Positions 1-5,209 of a DNA stretch of 7,751 nt are shown here, one piece after another. Numbering within the stretch: position 1 is the first letter of the stretch; every line of letters starts with the position of its first letter. The notes beneath the pieces were generated by a model. It was not told the DNA's origin, did not search any database, and was given only the letters and a program-made list of their open reading frames with translations. The DNA comes from Patescibacteria group bacterium UBA6489 (GTDB lineage: Bacteria; Patescibacteriota; Gracilibacteria; BD1-5; UBA6164). The translations under genes and the position numbers were made by a program. The stretch spans positions 1 through 7,751 of the forward strand of contig DJMN01000074.1 in assembly GCA_002435385.1 (NCBI GenBank), in the 5' to 3' direction.

Positions 1-150
1 CGAAAATTTTGGGGAAACCTTAATGATAGATTATTATATCAAAAATCTGGTAACAGCCTATCTGTACAATTTCACCCTGAATCAATAATGACTGTAAATG
101 GTTATGAAATTTTAAAAAACATGATACTAAAATTAACTAATAACGACTAA
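1..150 (+). CDS. trpG: Glutamine amidotransferase, TrpG/PabA type (C-terminal fragment)
   Basis: The window opens inside this gene; frame 1 gives the last 49 residues and ends at TAA. The fragment contains VQFHPESI followed by a GYEILKNMI-like tail, the classic C-terminus of class I glutamine amidotransferases of the TrpG/PabA group. His25 and Glu27 of the fragment are the His and Glu of the Cys-His-Glu triad; the Cys lies outside the window. The family releases ammonia from glutamine for anthranilate or aminodeoxychorismate synthase. The residue before VQFHPE is Ser, where most TrpG proteins have Gly. The fragment alone cannot separate TrpG from PabA. The aroC remnant and aroQ further along the same strand fit a chorismate-related setting. 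Confidence 0.85.
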   Translation, partial: RKFWGNLNDRLLYQKSGNSLSVQFHPESIMTVNGYEILKNMILKLTNND

Positions 151-250
151 GATAAAGATAAAACTAAAAAAATATAGGAAAATATTGAATCTAATAAAAA
201 AAACGTTATATTAATAATAAATTATTTTAAGATTTAATAAAAATATACTT

Positions 251-487
251 ATGTGAAAATATGATTGGCTAGATGATGATGAAGAAACAACTTTCATTGT
301 AATTGACTGTAATTGAAATGAACTAAAAAACTGAGACACTGTTATTGCAATAAAAGACATAAAAGTAAAATGAGCAAAAGACATAAAAAGATGAGACAAA
401 TTCACAAAAATAAGACTAACAGATAATCCAGAAGAAATAGAATCTTGAAAAATGGTTTTAAGAACAGAATTCTTTAAGAAGGCTTAA
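251..487 (+). CDS. PhnA/YjdM-domain protein, short form
   Basis: The product is 78 residues when UGA is read as Gly; five or so in-frame TGA codons make it invisible under the standard code. After an acidic start (WLDDDEE), residues 18-78 follow the PhnA C-terminal domain pattern: D-x-N-G-N-x-L-x-x-G-D-T-V, then AIKDIKVKG, then KRGDKFTKIRL, ending LRTEFFKK. Several glycines of this pattern are TGA codons. Full-length PhnA (about 110 residues) has an N-terminal zinc ribbon, which is absent here, so this is a domain-only version. The biochemical role of PhnA is unsettled; the old link to phosphonate use is not well supported. No Shine-Dalgarno sequence is seen before the ATG. The domain call is firm, the function unknown. 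Confidence 0.85.
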
Positions 488-607
488 TCCATTAAATTCT
501 TGCAACTTATTTTATATCTTGAACGTATACTCCAAAAGAGCATACAAACTGAGTCCATTGAGTATCCTTTTCGGTTTATATAACTTTATTTTTTAACTAC
601 TTAAGTT

Positions 608-964
608 ATGAAAACAATTTTAATAGGTGCTTACAATACTCTAATAAATGAAGAAGAACATCTATCAGAAATAAATAAAATGCTAGAAACTTTTCCAAAT
701 AAAAAGATTATACTAACACCCTATAATAAACAAAACAACCTAGAATGAATAAATTCATGAAATAATCATGTCTGAAAAAATAATCCAGAATATTATAAAT
801 ACATTCTAGAAGAACATTGCTTATCACCATACGAAGTTATACACTTCGATGATAATCAAAAAGCAATCGAAAGTGCTAAAAAAATATGAATCCAAACATA
901 TTTTTATGATGCTAATACAAAAGACTTAACAGCACTAGAAAAATATCTAAAAGAAAACTTATAA
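608..964 (+). CDS. HAD-like protein lacking the catalytic aspartates
   Basis: This 118-residue protein contains four or five UGA-Gly codons. The C-terminal half is typical of the HAD superfamily: VIHFDDNQKAIESAKKIGI at about 77-95 is motif IV with its following helix, and Lys57 in GKNNPEYYKYIL fits motif III. KIILTPYN near 33-40 fits motif II. Motif I at the N-terminus should read like DADNTL but reads GAYNTL, so both the nucleophile (position 7) and the general acid/base Asp (position 9) are gone. The protein is also short and has no cap domain. It is probably a non-catalytic HAD-fold protein or a decaying gene with its frame still open. It lies just upstream of the aroC remnant. Confidence 0.75.
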
Positions 965-976
965 TAAAAAATTCTT

Positions 977-1087
977 ATGAACACCATGTGAAATGTCCTT
1001 AAAATTACAATATTTTGAAAAATTGACAATACCACACCATAAGTAATAACAGACTAATTCCCTGTTTGAATAAAAGATAAAATGATA
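977..1087 (+). pseudogene. aroC: Chorismate synthase (aroC) N-terminal remnant
   Basis: Read in one frame under code 25, this gives MNTMGNVLKITIFG, then a degraded stretch with TAA at 1040-1042 and TAA at 1055-1057, then FPVGIK. It aligns without gaps to the start of chorismate synthase: GNxLKITIFGESHG, GVVIDG, FPAGIK. Both TAA codons sit exactly where the family has Gly, so each may be a former UGA-Gly changed by one G-to-A transition. The active-site ESH of GESHG is replaced by KID. Weak similarity may continue to about 1158 (an SGFIFTG stretch like SGxFxGKTTG). The rest of the gene (about 300 residues) is missing. The enzyme would make chorismate from EPSP; this copy cannot. Confidence 0.7.
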
Positions 1088-1176
1088 TGTTCAAAGAATA
1101 ATAAATGTTATAGAATTTATGACTACCCTAAATATTCTTGATTTATATTTACTTGATAACTCTAAAAGATAAAATT

Positions 1177-1443
1177 ATGGAAGAACTAAAAAAACTAAGA
1201 GAGGAAATAGATAAAATAGACTCTCAAATAATGACACTATTACAAGAAAGATTTGGTGTTGGAAAACAAATAGGTGAATTAAAAAAGCAAAATGATATCC
1301 CTTTCCTACAAAAAAACAGATGGGAAAAACTTCTTGAAAATAGAATACAAATGGCTTGAAAATTAGGACTAGATAAAGACATGATAAAAACTATGTGGAA
1401 TGCTATACATATAAGTTCATTAAAAGAACAGGGAAAAGATTAA
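1177..1443 (+). CDS. aroQ: Chorismate mutase, AroQ class
   Basis: This is an 88-residue all-helical chorismate mutase converting chorismate to prephenate, the first step towards Phe and Tyr. Relative to E. coli chorismate mutase, residues match at a constant offset of three: Arg8 (R11), Arg25 (R28), Lys36 (K39), Arg48 (R51), Ser81 (S84) and Gln85 (Q88). Two positions differ: E52 is Trp49 and D48 is Gln45. The LQxxRW pattern is one I recall from other bacterial AroQ domains. One UGA-Gly (1357-1359, residue 61) splits the gene under the standard code. I chose the ATG at 1177 because family similarity begins there (MEELKKLREEID); an in-frame TTG at 1138 would add unrelated sequence overlapping the aroC remnant. 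No SD sequence is visible. The gene ends just before a strong hairpin. Confidence 0.92.
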
Positions 1444-1447
1444 TTAA

Positions 1448-1489
1448 AAAAAAATAATAACCAAGAAATTTCTTGGTTATTATTTTTTT
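1448..1489. terminator. Bidirectional intrinsic terminator
   Basis: A perfect inverted repeat is centred between 1468 and 1469: A-tract, AATAACCAAGAAA, then TTTCTTGGTTATT and a T-tract. It lies between the convergent aroQ (+) and the CDP-alcohol phosphatidyltransferase gene (-). A and T tracts on both sides let it end transcription in both directions. The stop codon of the - strand gene (1480-1482) is inside the right arm. Confidence 0.9.
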
Positions 1490-2115
1490 ACTCCCACCAA
1501 CTTAAAAACAACCGACAAAATAGCAAAAACTATTCACAAAATTAAAAACACATTGTTATAAAAAACATCTACTTCAAATAAATTTTTATTCTCAACCACC
1601 ATCAAATAAAAAATCAAAGTAAAAACAATAGTAGTTTTTACCTTTCAAAAAATATTAGCCTTAGTATCAGCATTAAATTTCTTCAACAAGATTCTAGAAA
1701 ACTGTCACAAAACATCTATTCAGACAAATATAAAAATCAAAACCAAACTAAGCTTTCAAATAAATCAAAAATACAACAAAGCAACAAAATAAACTACCTT
1801 ATCAGCCAAAGGATCTAAACTCTTTCATAACTCTCAACTCAAACTACAACCTCTAGCAATAACTCAATCAGTAGCATCTAATATAACAGAAAAAACATAC
1901 AACAATACTCAAGTAAGCTCAAATCAATAATAATACAATCACATAGCAATAAAACCCAAAAGCACTCTAAATACAGTTATTGAATTAGGATGAACTATTG
2001 AATGATTAATTATAAACTCTCTTATATTTTTATTCTTAATCAAAAACTGATTAACCTGCAAAACTCATAAAACAATCAAAACAGAAAAAACTACTTCTAT
2101 AATCAAGTTTAACAT
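1480..2115 (-). CDS. CDP-alcohol phosphatidyltransferase (PgsA-like)
   Basis: This 211-residue membrane protein joins an alcohol to a CDP-activated lipid. Residues 80-105 carry the complete family signature: Asp80, Asp83-Gly84, Ala87-Arg88, then Gly97, Asp101 and Asp105 with exact D-x2-DG-x2-AR-x8-G-x3-D-x3-D spacing. Gly97 and Gly84 are both TGA codons, which is strong support for code 25. A second block, FGKVKT at 156-161, matches the usual GKxKT. Hydrophobic segments lie near 3-25, 48-78, 106-118, 122-138, 162-174 and 188-208. The family covers phosphatidylglycerophosphate synthase, cardiolipin synthase and archaeal-type enzymes; I cannot tell which alcohol is used. A CarS-like CTP transferase gene ends 148 bases upstream on the same strand and could supply the CDP-lipid. 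The stop codon is embedded in the shared terminator. Confidence 0.88.
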
Positions 2116-2171
2116 AAATTATTTCTTAAAATTAATTCTTTATATTTTCTTAAATCCCTACTCGTTCCTCG

Positions 2172-2206
2172 CCTTACCCCCTCAACTGATGGGGATTAGG
2201 GGGAGC
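2172..2206. repeat. GC-rich hairpin element (second type)
   Basis: ACCCCCTCAACTGATGGGG followed by ATTAGGGGGAG: a C-run and G-run hairpin with a G-rich tail, in sharp contrast to the AT-rich surroundings. It has the same layout as the CCTTAGCAAGG repeats but a different loop. It lies between the carS-like gene and the phosphatidyltransferase gene, 24 bases before the next GC-rich repeat. Confidence 0.6.
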
Positions 2207-2229
2207 TATTAAAATTTTATTCCAATTCA

Positions 2230-2265
2230 TCCCCCCCTTAGCAAGGAGGGGACTAAGGAGTGGTT
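2230..2265. repeat. REP-like dispersed repeat, copy A
   Basis: A run of seven C, then TTAGCAAGGAGGGG, then ACTAAGGAGTGGTT. It shares the TTAGCAAGGAGGGG core and the TGGT end with copies at 5173-5209 and 6413-6450, but is more diverged in the arms and tail. The stop codon of the carS-like gene (2264-2266 on the - strand) overlaps its end. Confidence 0.75.
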
Positions 2266-2812
2266 AATACCACACCTCCTTCATCCCCAACAAATAAGCT
2301 ACAACATTTGCCGTTAAACTAATAGCAGGAGCAAATAATACTAAAAATACTATTCAAACAAAACTAGGAACATAAATAAAAGAAAACAAAATCAAACTAG
2401 CAATTATATAATCTGCACCATCCCAAAATACCAAAGCCTCTCAAGGTTTCTTTCAAATCCTTCTCTTAAAAAAACTCTCCATCAGATCTCAAAGCAAAGC
2501 TCAAAATCATTGAATAAATCAAACTAAAATAGCAAAATAATAACTAGTTACAATTTGATAATATTTCTCAGTAATCCCTTCTACTCAAACATAATCAATA
2601 AATTTATATTCAAGAAGTGAAATAACTATTGCAAACAATACTCAAAAAACAAAACCTCTATAAGTTTTATTCTTTCAAAACAATTTCTCATTAACAGGAG
2701 TTTTAAATCCTGAAATTACAGGTATATTTTTTACTACAACAGGCATAGCATTTGCTATAAAAGTTGGAAGAAAAAGTAATAATAAAAACCAAAAATATAT
2801 TATAGTTTCCAT
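2264..2812 (-). CDS. CarS-like CTP transferase (CDP-archaeol synthase family, DUF46)
   Basis: This 182-residue protein has about five membrane segments (near 3-27, 52-68, 89-108, 136-149 and 151-176). Its core matches the CarS/DUF46 family: NKTYRGFVFG at 48-57, GALLGDLMESFFKRRIGKKPGE at about 104-125 read as G-x-L-x-GD-x2-x-SF-x-KRR-G-x3-G, and FWDGADYIIASL at 129-140 where archaeal enzymes have a DQLD-like block. In archaea CarS transfers CMP from CTP to an unsaturated archaetidic acid, a step analogous to bacterial CdsA. The bacterial substrate here is unknown; phosphatidic acid is my inference from the neighbouring CDP-alcohol phosphatidyltransferase. Many glycines are UGA. The gene starts after a strong hairpin (2824-2858), so it is probably not transcribed with the genes upstream. 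Its stop codon overlaps repeat copy A. Confidence 0.8.
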
Positions 2813-2823
2813 AAGCAAAAGTT

Positions 2824-2858
2824 AAAGAGTTATTCTAAGTATTAGAATAACTCTTTTT
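2824..2858 (-). terminator. Intrinsic terminator hairpin
   Basis: A perfect 15-bp stem (AAAGAGTTATTCTAA and its complement) has a 3-nt loop at 2839-2841. It sits between the end of the hisG-peptidase operon (2876) and the start of the carS-like gene (2812), where it would end the upstream transcript. The U-tract is cleaner in the + direction (CTCTTTTT); on the - strand the stem is followed by a broken U-run. Confidence 0.8.
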
Positions 2859-2875
2859 ACGAGAAATACAAACAT

Positions 2876-3322
2876 TTATAATACTATTTCATTTAATCTC
2901 TTCTGACCATAAATAGCATTATCCTCTCAATAAAAACAAGCCCATTCTACATCTCAATAACTAAAATGCCACCACTCGCCATCATATGGAGCAAATCAAA
3001 CTTCCATCATAATATCTCTAAGTAGCATTCTATTTTTTTTAGCTTCATCTGAAATTTCATCAGAAAAAGTAAAACATTTTTCAGTTGAAAAATCTAATAA
3101 CTCAGTTCCAAAATCCAGAAACTTTTTTTCTAATTTGTCATATATGGCTACATCAATCATTCTCTTAACAGTCTTCCTAATAATAATCTTTCAATCTACC
3201 TGTGTTCAAAAATCAGATCAAATATCCGTTTGGAAAATATCATTTAGAGCAACAAATTCTTCACCGAAATCTTTTATCTCTACATCTACTAAATCGCTAT
3301 ATAAAGTAATTTTATTTTTCAT
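2876..3322 (-). CDS. M15D peptidase-like protein (D-Ala-D-Ala dipeptidase family), missing a zinc ligand
   Basis: This 148-residue protein has a C-terminal half that matches VanX/DdpX-type M15D peptidases: MIDVAIYD at 55-62, LDFGTELLDF at 69-78, AKKNRMLL at 94-101, MEVGF, then EWWHFSYGD at 116-124 and a final AIYG. Glu116 and His119 are the expected catalytic base and zinc ligand, and Asp57 fits the second ligand. The first ligand, the His of the H-x6-D motif (usually SxHxxGxAxD), is Lys50 here. The N-terminal part, with DGKIIIRKTV at 43-52, matches the start of the family, so the 50 or so residues normally between these parts, including the YRP region, seem deleted. Members usually have about 190-220 residues. 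It is probably inactive or decaying. Its start is 18 bases after the hisG-like stop, indicating one transcript. Confidence 0.75.
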
Positions 3323-3340
3323 AATTATATCAACAAATAA

Positions 3341-4600
3341 TTAAATTAAATTCAAAATTCTATTAATACTTTCTCTGCTCTCAAAAATAGTTTCATCTAA
3401 ATTACCCAAACCTTCTTGAGTCAAAAGAGTTTTCCCTCATATACTTCTGATATTATCACAACCTAAAGCTAAAAGTTTAAATTGAATCTTTTCAAAATCT
3501 TTTTTATCATAAATAAAACTAATTTCTCATGAATCTAATTTCTTTACAGTTAAATTATTATACCTACCTTCTACCACTTCTTTAAATCCATCGATTCCAC
3601 CATACCTAAATTCATATTTAACACTTCTTATTACTTCCTCAACTTCTTCTAATTTATCATAAGGAACAAATAAAGCATATTTCTGTAAGTTTTTATTTTT
3701 TCTAATAAAATCTATATCATTTTGATATTCATCTATTAACTCCACTCTATCCTGTTTTATATTAAATCTATTTCTAAAAAATATTTCAACTTTTGCTGTT
3801 AATCTTTCTATAAATTTAGTACTCATTAGATCTTCTTCCTTTCTAGCATTTAAAACAGATTGAAGTCCAAGAAATGTCTTTACAGATCCTGCTAGAATCT
3901 CAGGATTTTTTATATCTGTCTTTCTAATAAATATCTCTAGACCAGACCTCATAAATTCTTCATATACCTCTAAATTACATTCTTTTATTGAGGTTCATGT
4001 ATCTTTTATCTCTATACAAAAATCTTCATCATATGTTCCATCTGGATATGGAATAACAGTTCATTCAGTAGATCCATTTGATTCAACTATAATGATCTTT
4101 CCTTCTTTCTTAGCCTCTTCTATTATTTCATCTTTTTCCTCTAGATTCACTTTCATTGTATCAGGATTTGCCTTATAGGATATTATTACAATATCATCAC
4201 TTTCAAATCAGTATTTTTTAATTAGTTCCTTTTTAGCAAGAGTAGGCATTTCTGTTGCTATAGTCTTTGACCTAAGAGTATCAGCAGAAATATCTTGATA
4301 TTCTCATTTTCTTGACACTAATACAAAACTAGTACACCTGTCCCCACTTCTTGATCTTTCCATAGGATTTTCAAGTATTGAAGTTACATAATCATCGTAT
4401 CAAGAATTTCAGAAGTAATCAGATGTTCAGATAATATAATCTAACCTTCCCTTAGCTAATCCCCTATATATTCTCTCACTTCTTTCAGTTAAAGAAATAT
4501 TTGTTTCTTTATCATTTGATGCCCTAAAATCAAGCTTACGTCAAAGTTCTTTTTCTGATGGTATATCATGTCACTTAAAACTGGATTTTTCATACTTCAT
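3341..4600 (-). CDS. hisG: ATP phosphoribosyltransferase-like protein, divergent long form (5' end frameshifted)
   Basis: The open frame gives 419 residues. HisG similarity is spread along it: RLDYIIGTSDYFG at 52-64 (the DlGItGxD block), LRSKTIATEMPTLAKKELI at 109-127, IVESNGSTEG at 171-180, and DTGTSIKECNL at 200-210, which is the PRPP-binding TGTTLxxN loop. LQSVLNARKEEDLM at 246-259 matches the end of the catalytic domain. YALFVPYDKLEEVEEVI (308-324) and FEKIQFKLLALGCDNIRSI (369-387) match the C-terminal histidine-binding domain of long-form HisG. About 45 extra residues lie between these domains. HisG catalyses the first step of histidine synthesis and is feedback-inhibited by His. Two His attenuators upstream support the call. 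From ATG 4600 the N-terminal strand is missing; it appears in another frame at 4586-4674. No other his genes are in the window. Confidence 0.72.
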
Positions 4601-4674
4601 GTAACAATTCACAAGTTATTTAGTATTCATATTTCAAAAGACTCTGTAGTTTTATTATTCATTTTCATAATCAT
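4586..4674 (-). other. hisG: Out-of-frame N-terminal HisG segment, -1 frameshift at an A5 run
   Basis: From ATG at 4674-4672 a different frame reads ESFEIGILNNLGIVTGSMK, resembling the HisG start pattern IGIPNxGxxxEGSxK. It meets the main frame at ATGAAAAATCC (T-run 4586-4590 on the + strand). One extra A, or a -1 slip there, gives GSMKKSSFKGHDI, running into the expected GYDI-like block. The joined protein would have 444 residues. The cause could be a real mutation, a homopolymer sequencing error, or slippage. The KGR of typical HisG is not preserved in this stretch. Confidence 0.5.
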
Positions 4675-4704
4675 TATTTTTAAAAAATTAAAATATTTAA
4701 ATAT

Positions 4705-4739
4705 AAAAAAAGCCTTTACTTTGCAGTAATGGCTTTTTT
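4705..4739 (-). terminator. Attenuator 2 terminator
   Basis: On the - strand it reads AAAAAAGCCATTACT, loop GCAA (4721-4724), AGTAAAGGC and T7. The stem pairs with one A-A mismatch and is followed by a seven-U tract, a good intrinsic terminator. It lies 27 bases after leader peptide 2 and 30 bases before the first hisG ATG (4674). Confidence 0.88.
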
Positions 4740-4784
4740 ATCACTCACTTAAAAATAAGCAGAGTCTAAAAACTATTACTACAA
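4721..4784 (-). promoter_or_regulatory. Attenuator 2 antiterminator pairing
   Basis: The - strand segment TTGTAGTAAT (4775-4784), inside leader peptide 2 just after its fourth His codon, is complementary to ATTACTGCAA (4721-4730), the inner 5' arm and loop of the terminator: 10 pairs including one G-U. A ribosome stalled on the His-His-His codons (4796-4804) would leave this segment free to pair and block termination. A ribosome reaching the stop codon (4766-4768) would cover it and let the terminator form. Confidence 0.75.
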
Positions 4785-4813
4785 TGGCTAAGTGGATGAT
4801 GATGTATATTCAT
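4766..4813 (-). CDS. hisL: Histidine leader peptide 2
   Basis: A 15-codon ORF, MNIHHHPLSHCSNSF, ends at TAG. Four of its fifteen codons are His, three in a row, in a genome where His is otherwise sparse. It has the size and placement of the enterobacterial his leader peptide: short, followed at once by an intrinsic terminator and then by the HisG-like gene. Its presumed role is to sense charged tRNA-His by ribosome stalling, not to act as a product. No SD sequence is seen. Confidence 0.78.
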   Translation of the reverse strand: MNIHHHPLSHCSNSF

Positions 4814-4876
4814 TAATCTCTGTTTTCTTTTAAACATTTTTTTAATATTTATTAAACTAAATCTTATAATTTGTTG

Positions 4877-4944
4877 CCCCCTTCCTTTCGTATGAAAGGT
4901 AAGGGATTTATCCGAAGATGTATCCTTTAGGGCAGGGATGGATT
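4877..4944. repeat. GC-rich hairpin element between the two attenuators
   Basis: A hairpin CCCTTCCTTTC with GAAAGGTAAGGG (bulged T) is followed by ATTTATCCGAAG and then TCCTTTAGGGCAGGGATGG. It has the same design as the other repeats (C-rich and G-rich arms, G-rich tail) but a different sequence. It sits between attenuator 1 and leader peptide 2, so it would be transcribed whenever attenuator 1 is read through. Confidence 0.6.
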
Positions 4945-4953
4945 ATAAACAAC

Positions 4954-4987
4954 AAAAAAACTGCTACTTCATTTTTGAAATAACAGC
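4954..4987 (-). terminator. Attenuator 1 terminator
   Basis: On the - strand it reads GCTGTTATTTCA, loop AAAA (4972-4975), TGAAGTAGCAG and T7 (4954-4960). The 11-bp stem uses two G-U pairs and has no mismatch, and is followed by seven U. It starts 47 bases after the stop of leader peptide 1. Confidence 0.88.
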
Positions 4988-5042
4988 TTTAATTTTTATT
5001 CTTTTTTTCTAAACTACAAAATTACTAGAAACTGTTATTTCA
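4976..5042 (-). promoter_or_regulatory. Attenuator 1 antiterminator pairing
   Basis: The - strand sequence TGAAATAACAG (5032-5042), spanning the last codons and stop of leader peptide 1, is the exact complement of CTGTTATTTCA (4976-4986), the 5' arm of the terminator. This 11-bp helix has only Watson-Crick pairs, whereas the terminator stem has two G-U pairs, so the antiterminator should win if its segment is free. A ribosome stalled at His codons 5050-5058 would leave it free; one at the stop codon (5035-5037) would mask it. Confidence 0.85.
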
Positions 5043-5088
5043 GTATCCAGTGATGATGAATATTATTTTGTAATTTAATCATTTTCAT
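5035..5088 (-). CDS. hisL: Histidine leader peptide 1
   Basis: A 17-codon ORF, MKMIKLQNNIHHHWILK, ends at TAA and has three successive His codons (CAT CAT CAC). It begins about 22 bases after the expected transcription start of the promoter at 5117-5144. The NIHHH core is shared with leader peptide 2 (both N-I-H-H-H), suggesting duplication. A second in-frame ATG is at codon 3. Its presumed role is as a sensor of tRNA-His charging. Confidence 0.8.
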   Translation of the reverse strand: MKMIKLQNNIHHHWILK

Positions 5089-5116
5089 AATTTTTCTAAA
5101 AAATTTAATTATTGAC

Positions 5117-5144
5117 ATTGTATAACTTTATTCTCATCTGTCAA
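5117..5144 (-). promoter_or_regulatory. Sigma70-like promoter of the his attenuator-hisG operon
   Basis: On the - strand: TTGACA (5139-5144), 16 bases, TACAAT (5117-5122). The -35 box is perfect and the -10 box has one mismatch. The expected start is near 5110, giving a 5' leader of about 20 bases before leader peptide 1. It lies just past the end of pgk and is the only clear promoter before the hisG-like gene. Confidence 0.8.
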
Positions 5145-5172
5145 AACTTTTTTATTTTTCTTATCTTTTTAA

Positions 5173-5209
5173 TTCCCCCTCCTTAGCAAGGAGGGGCTAG
5201 GGGGTGGTC
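5173..5209. repeat. REP-like dispersed repeat, copy B
   Basis: TTCCCCCTCCTTAGCAAGG, AGGGGCTAGGGGGTGGT: nearly identical to copy C (6413-6450), differing by one G in the run after AAGGA. The C-rich arm pairs with the first G-rich arm around loop AGC, and the second G-run forms a single-stranded tail. The last codons (ACC ACC CCC) and stop TAG of pgk lie inside it. Confidence 0.85.

Noticed and set aside
211..405. Open frame on the - strand, 64 codons
   Set aside because: Antisense to the PhnA-domain gene; low-complexity Ser/Phe-rich translation and no family match.
500..584. Possible promoters before the HAD-like gene (TTGCAA with TATACT; TTGAGT with TATAAC)
   Set aside because: Spacers of 20 and 15 bases and poor -35 boxes; AT-rich DNA gives many such matches.
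1119..1172. 17-codon ORF just before aroQ as a possible leader peptide
   Set aside because: No cluster of Phe, Tyr or Trp codons and no terminator between it and aroQ; it overlaps weak continuing similarity to aroC.
3135..3344. Open frame on the + strand, 69 codons
   Set aside because: Antisense shadow of the M15D-like gene, which has clear conserved motifs on the - strand.
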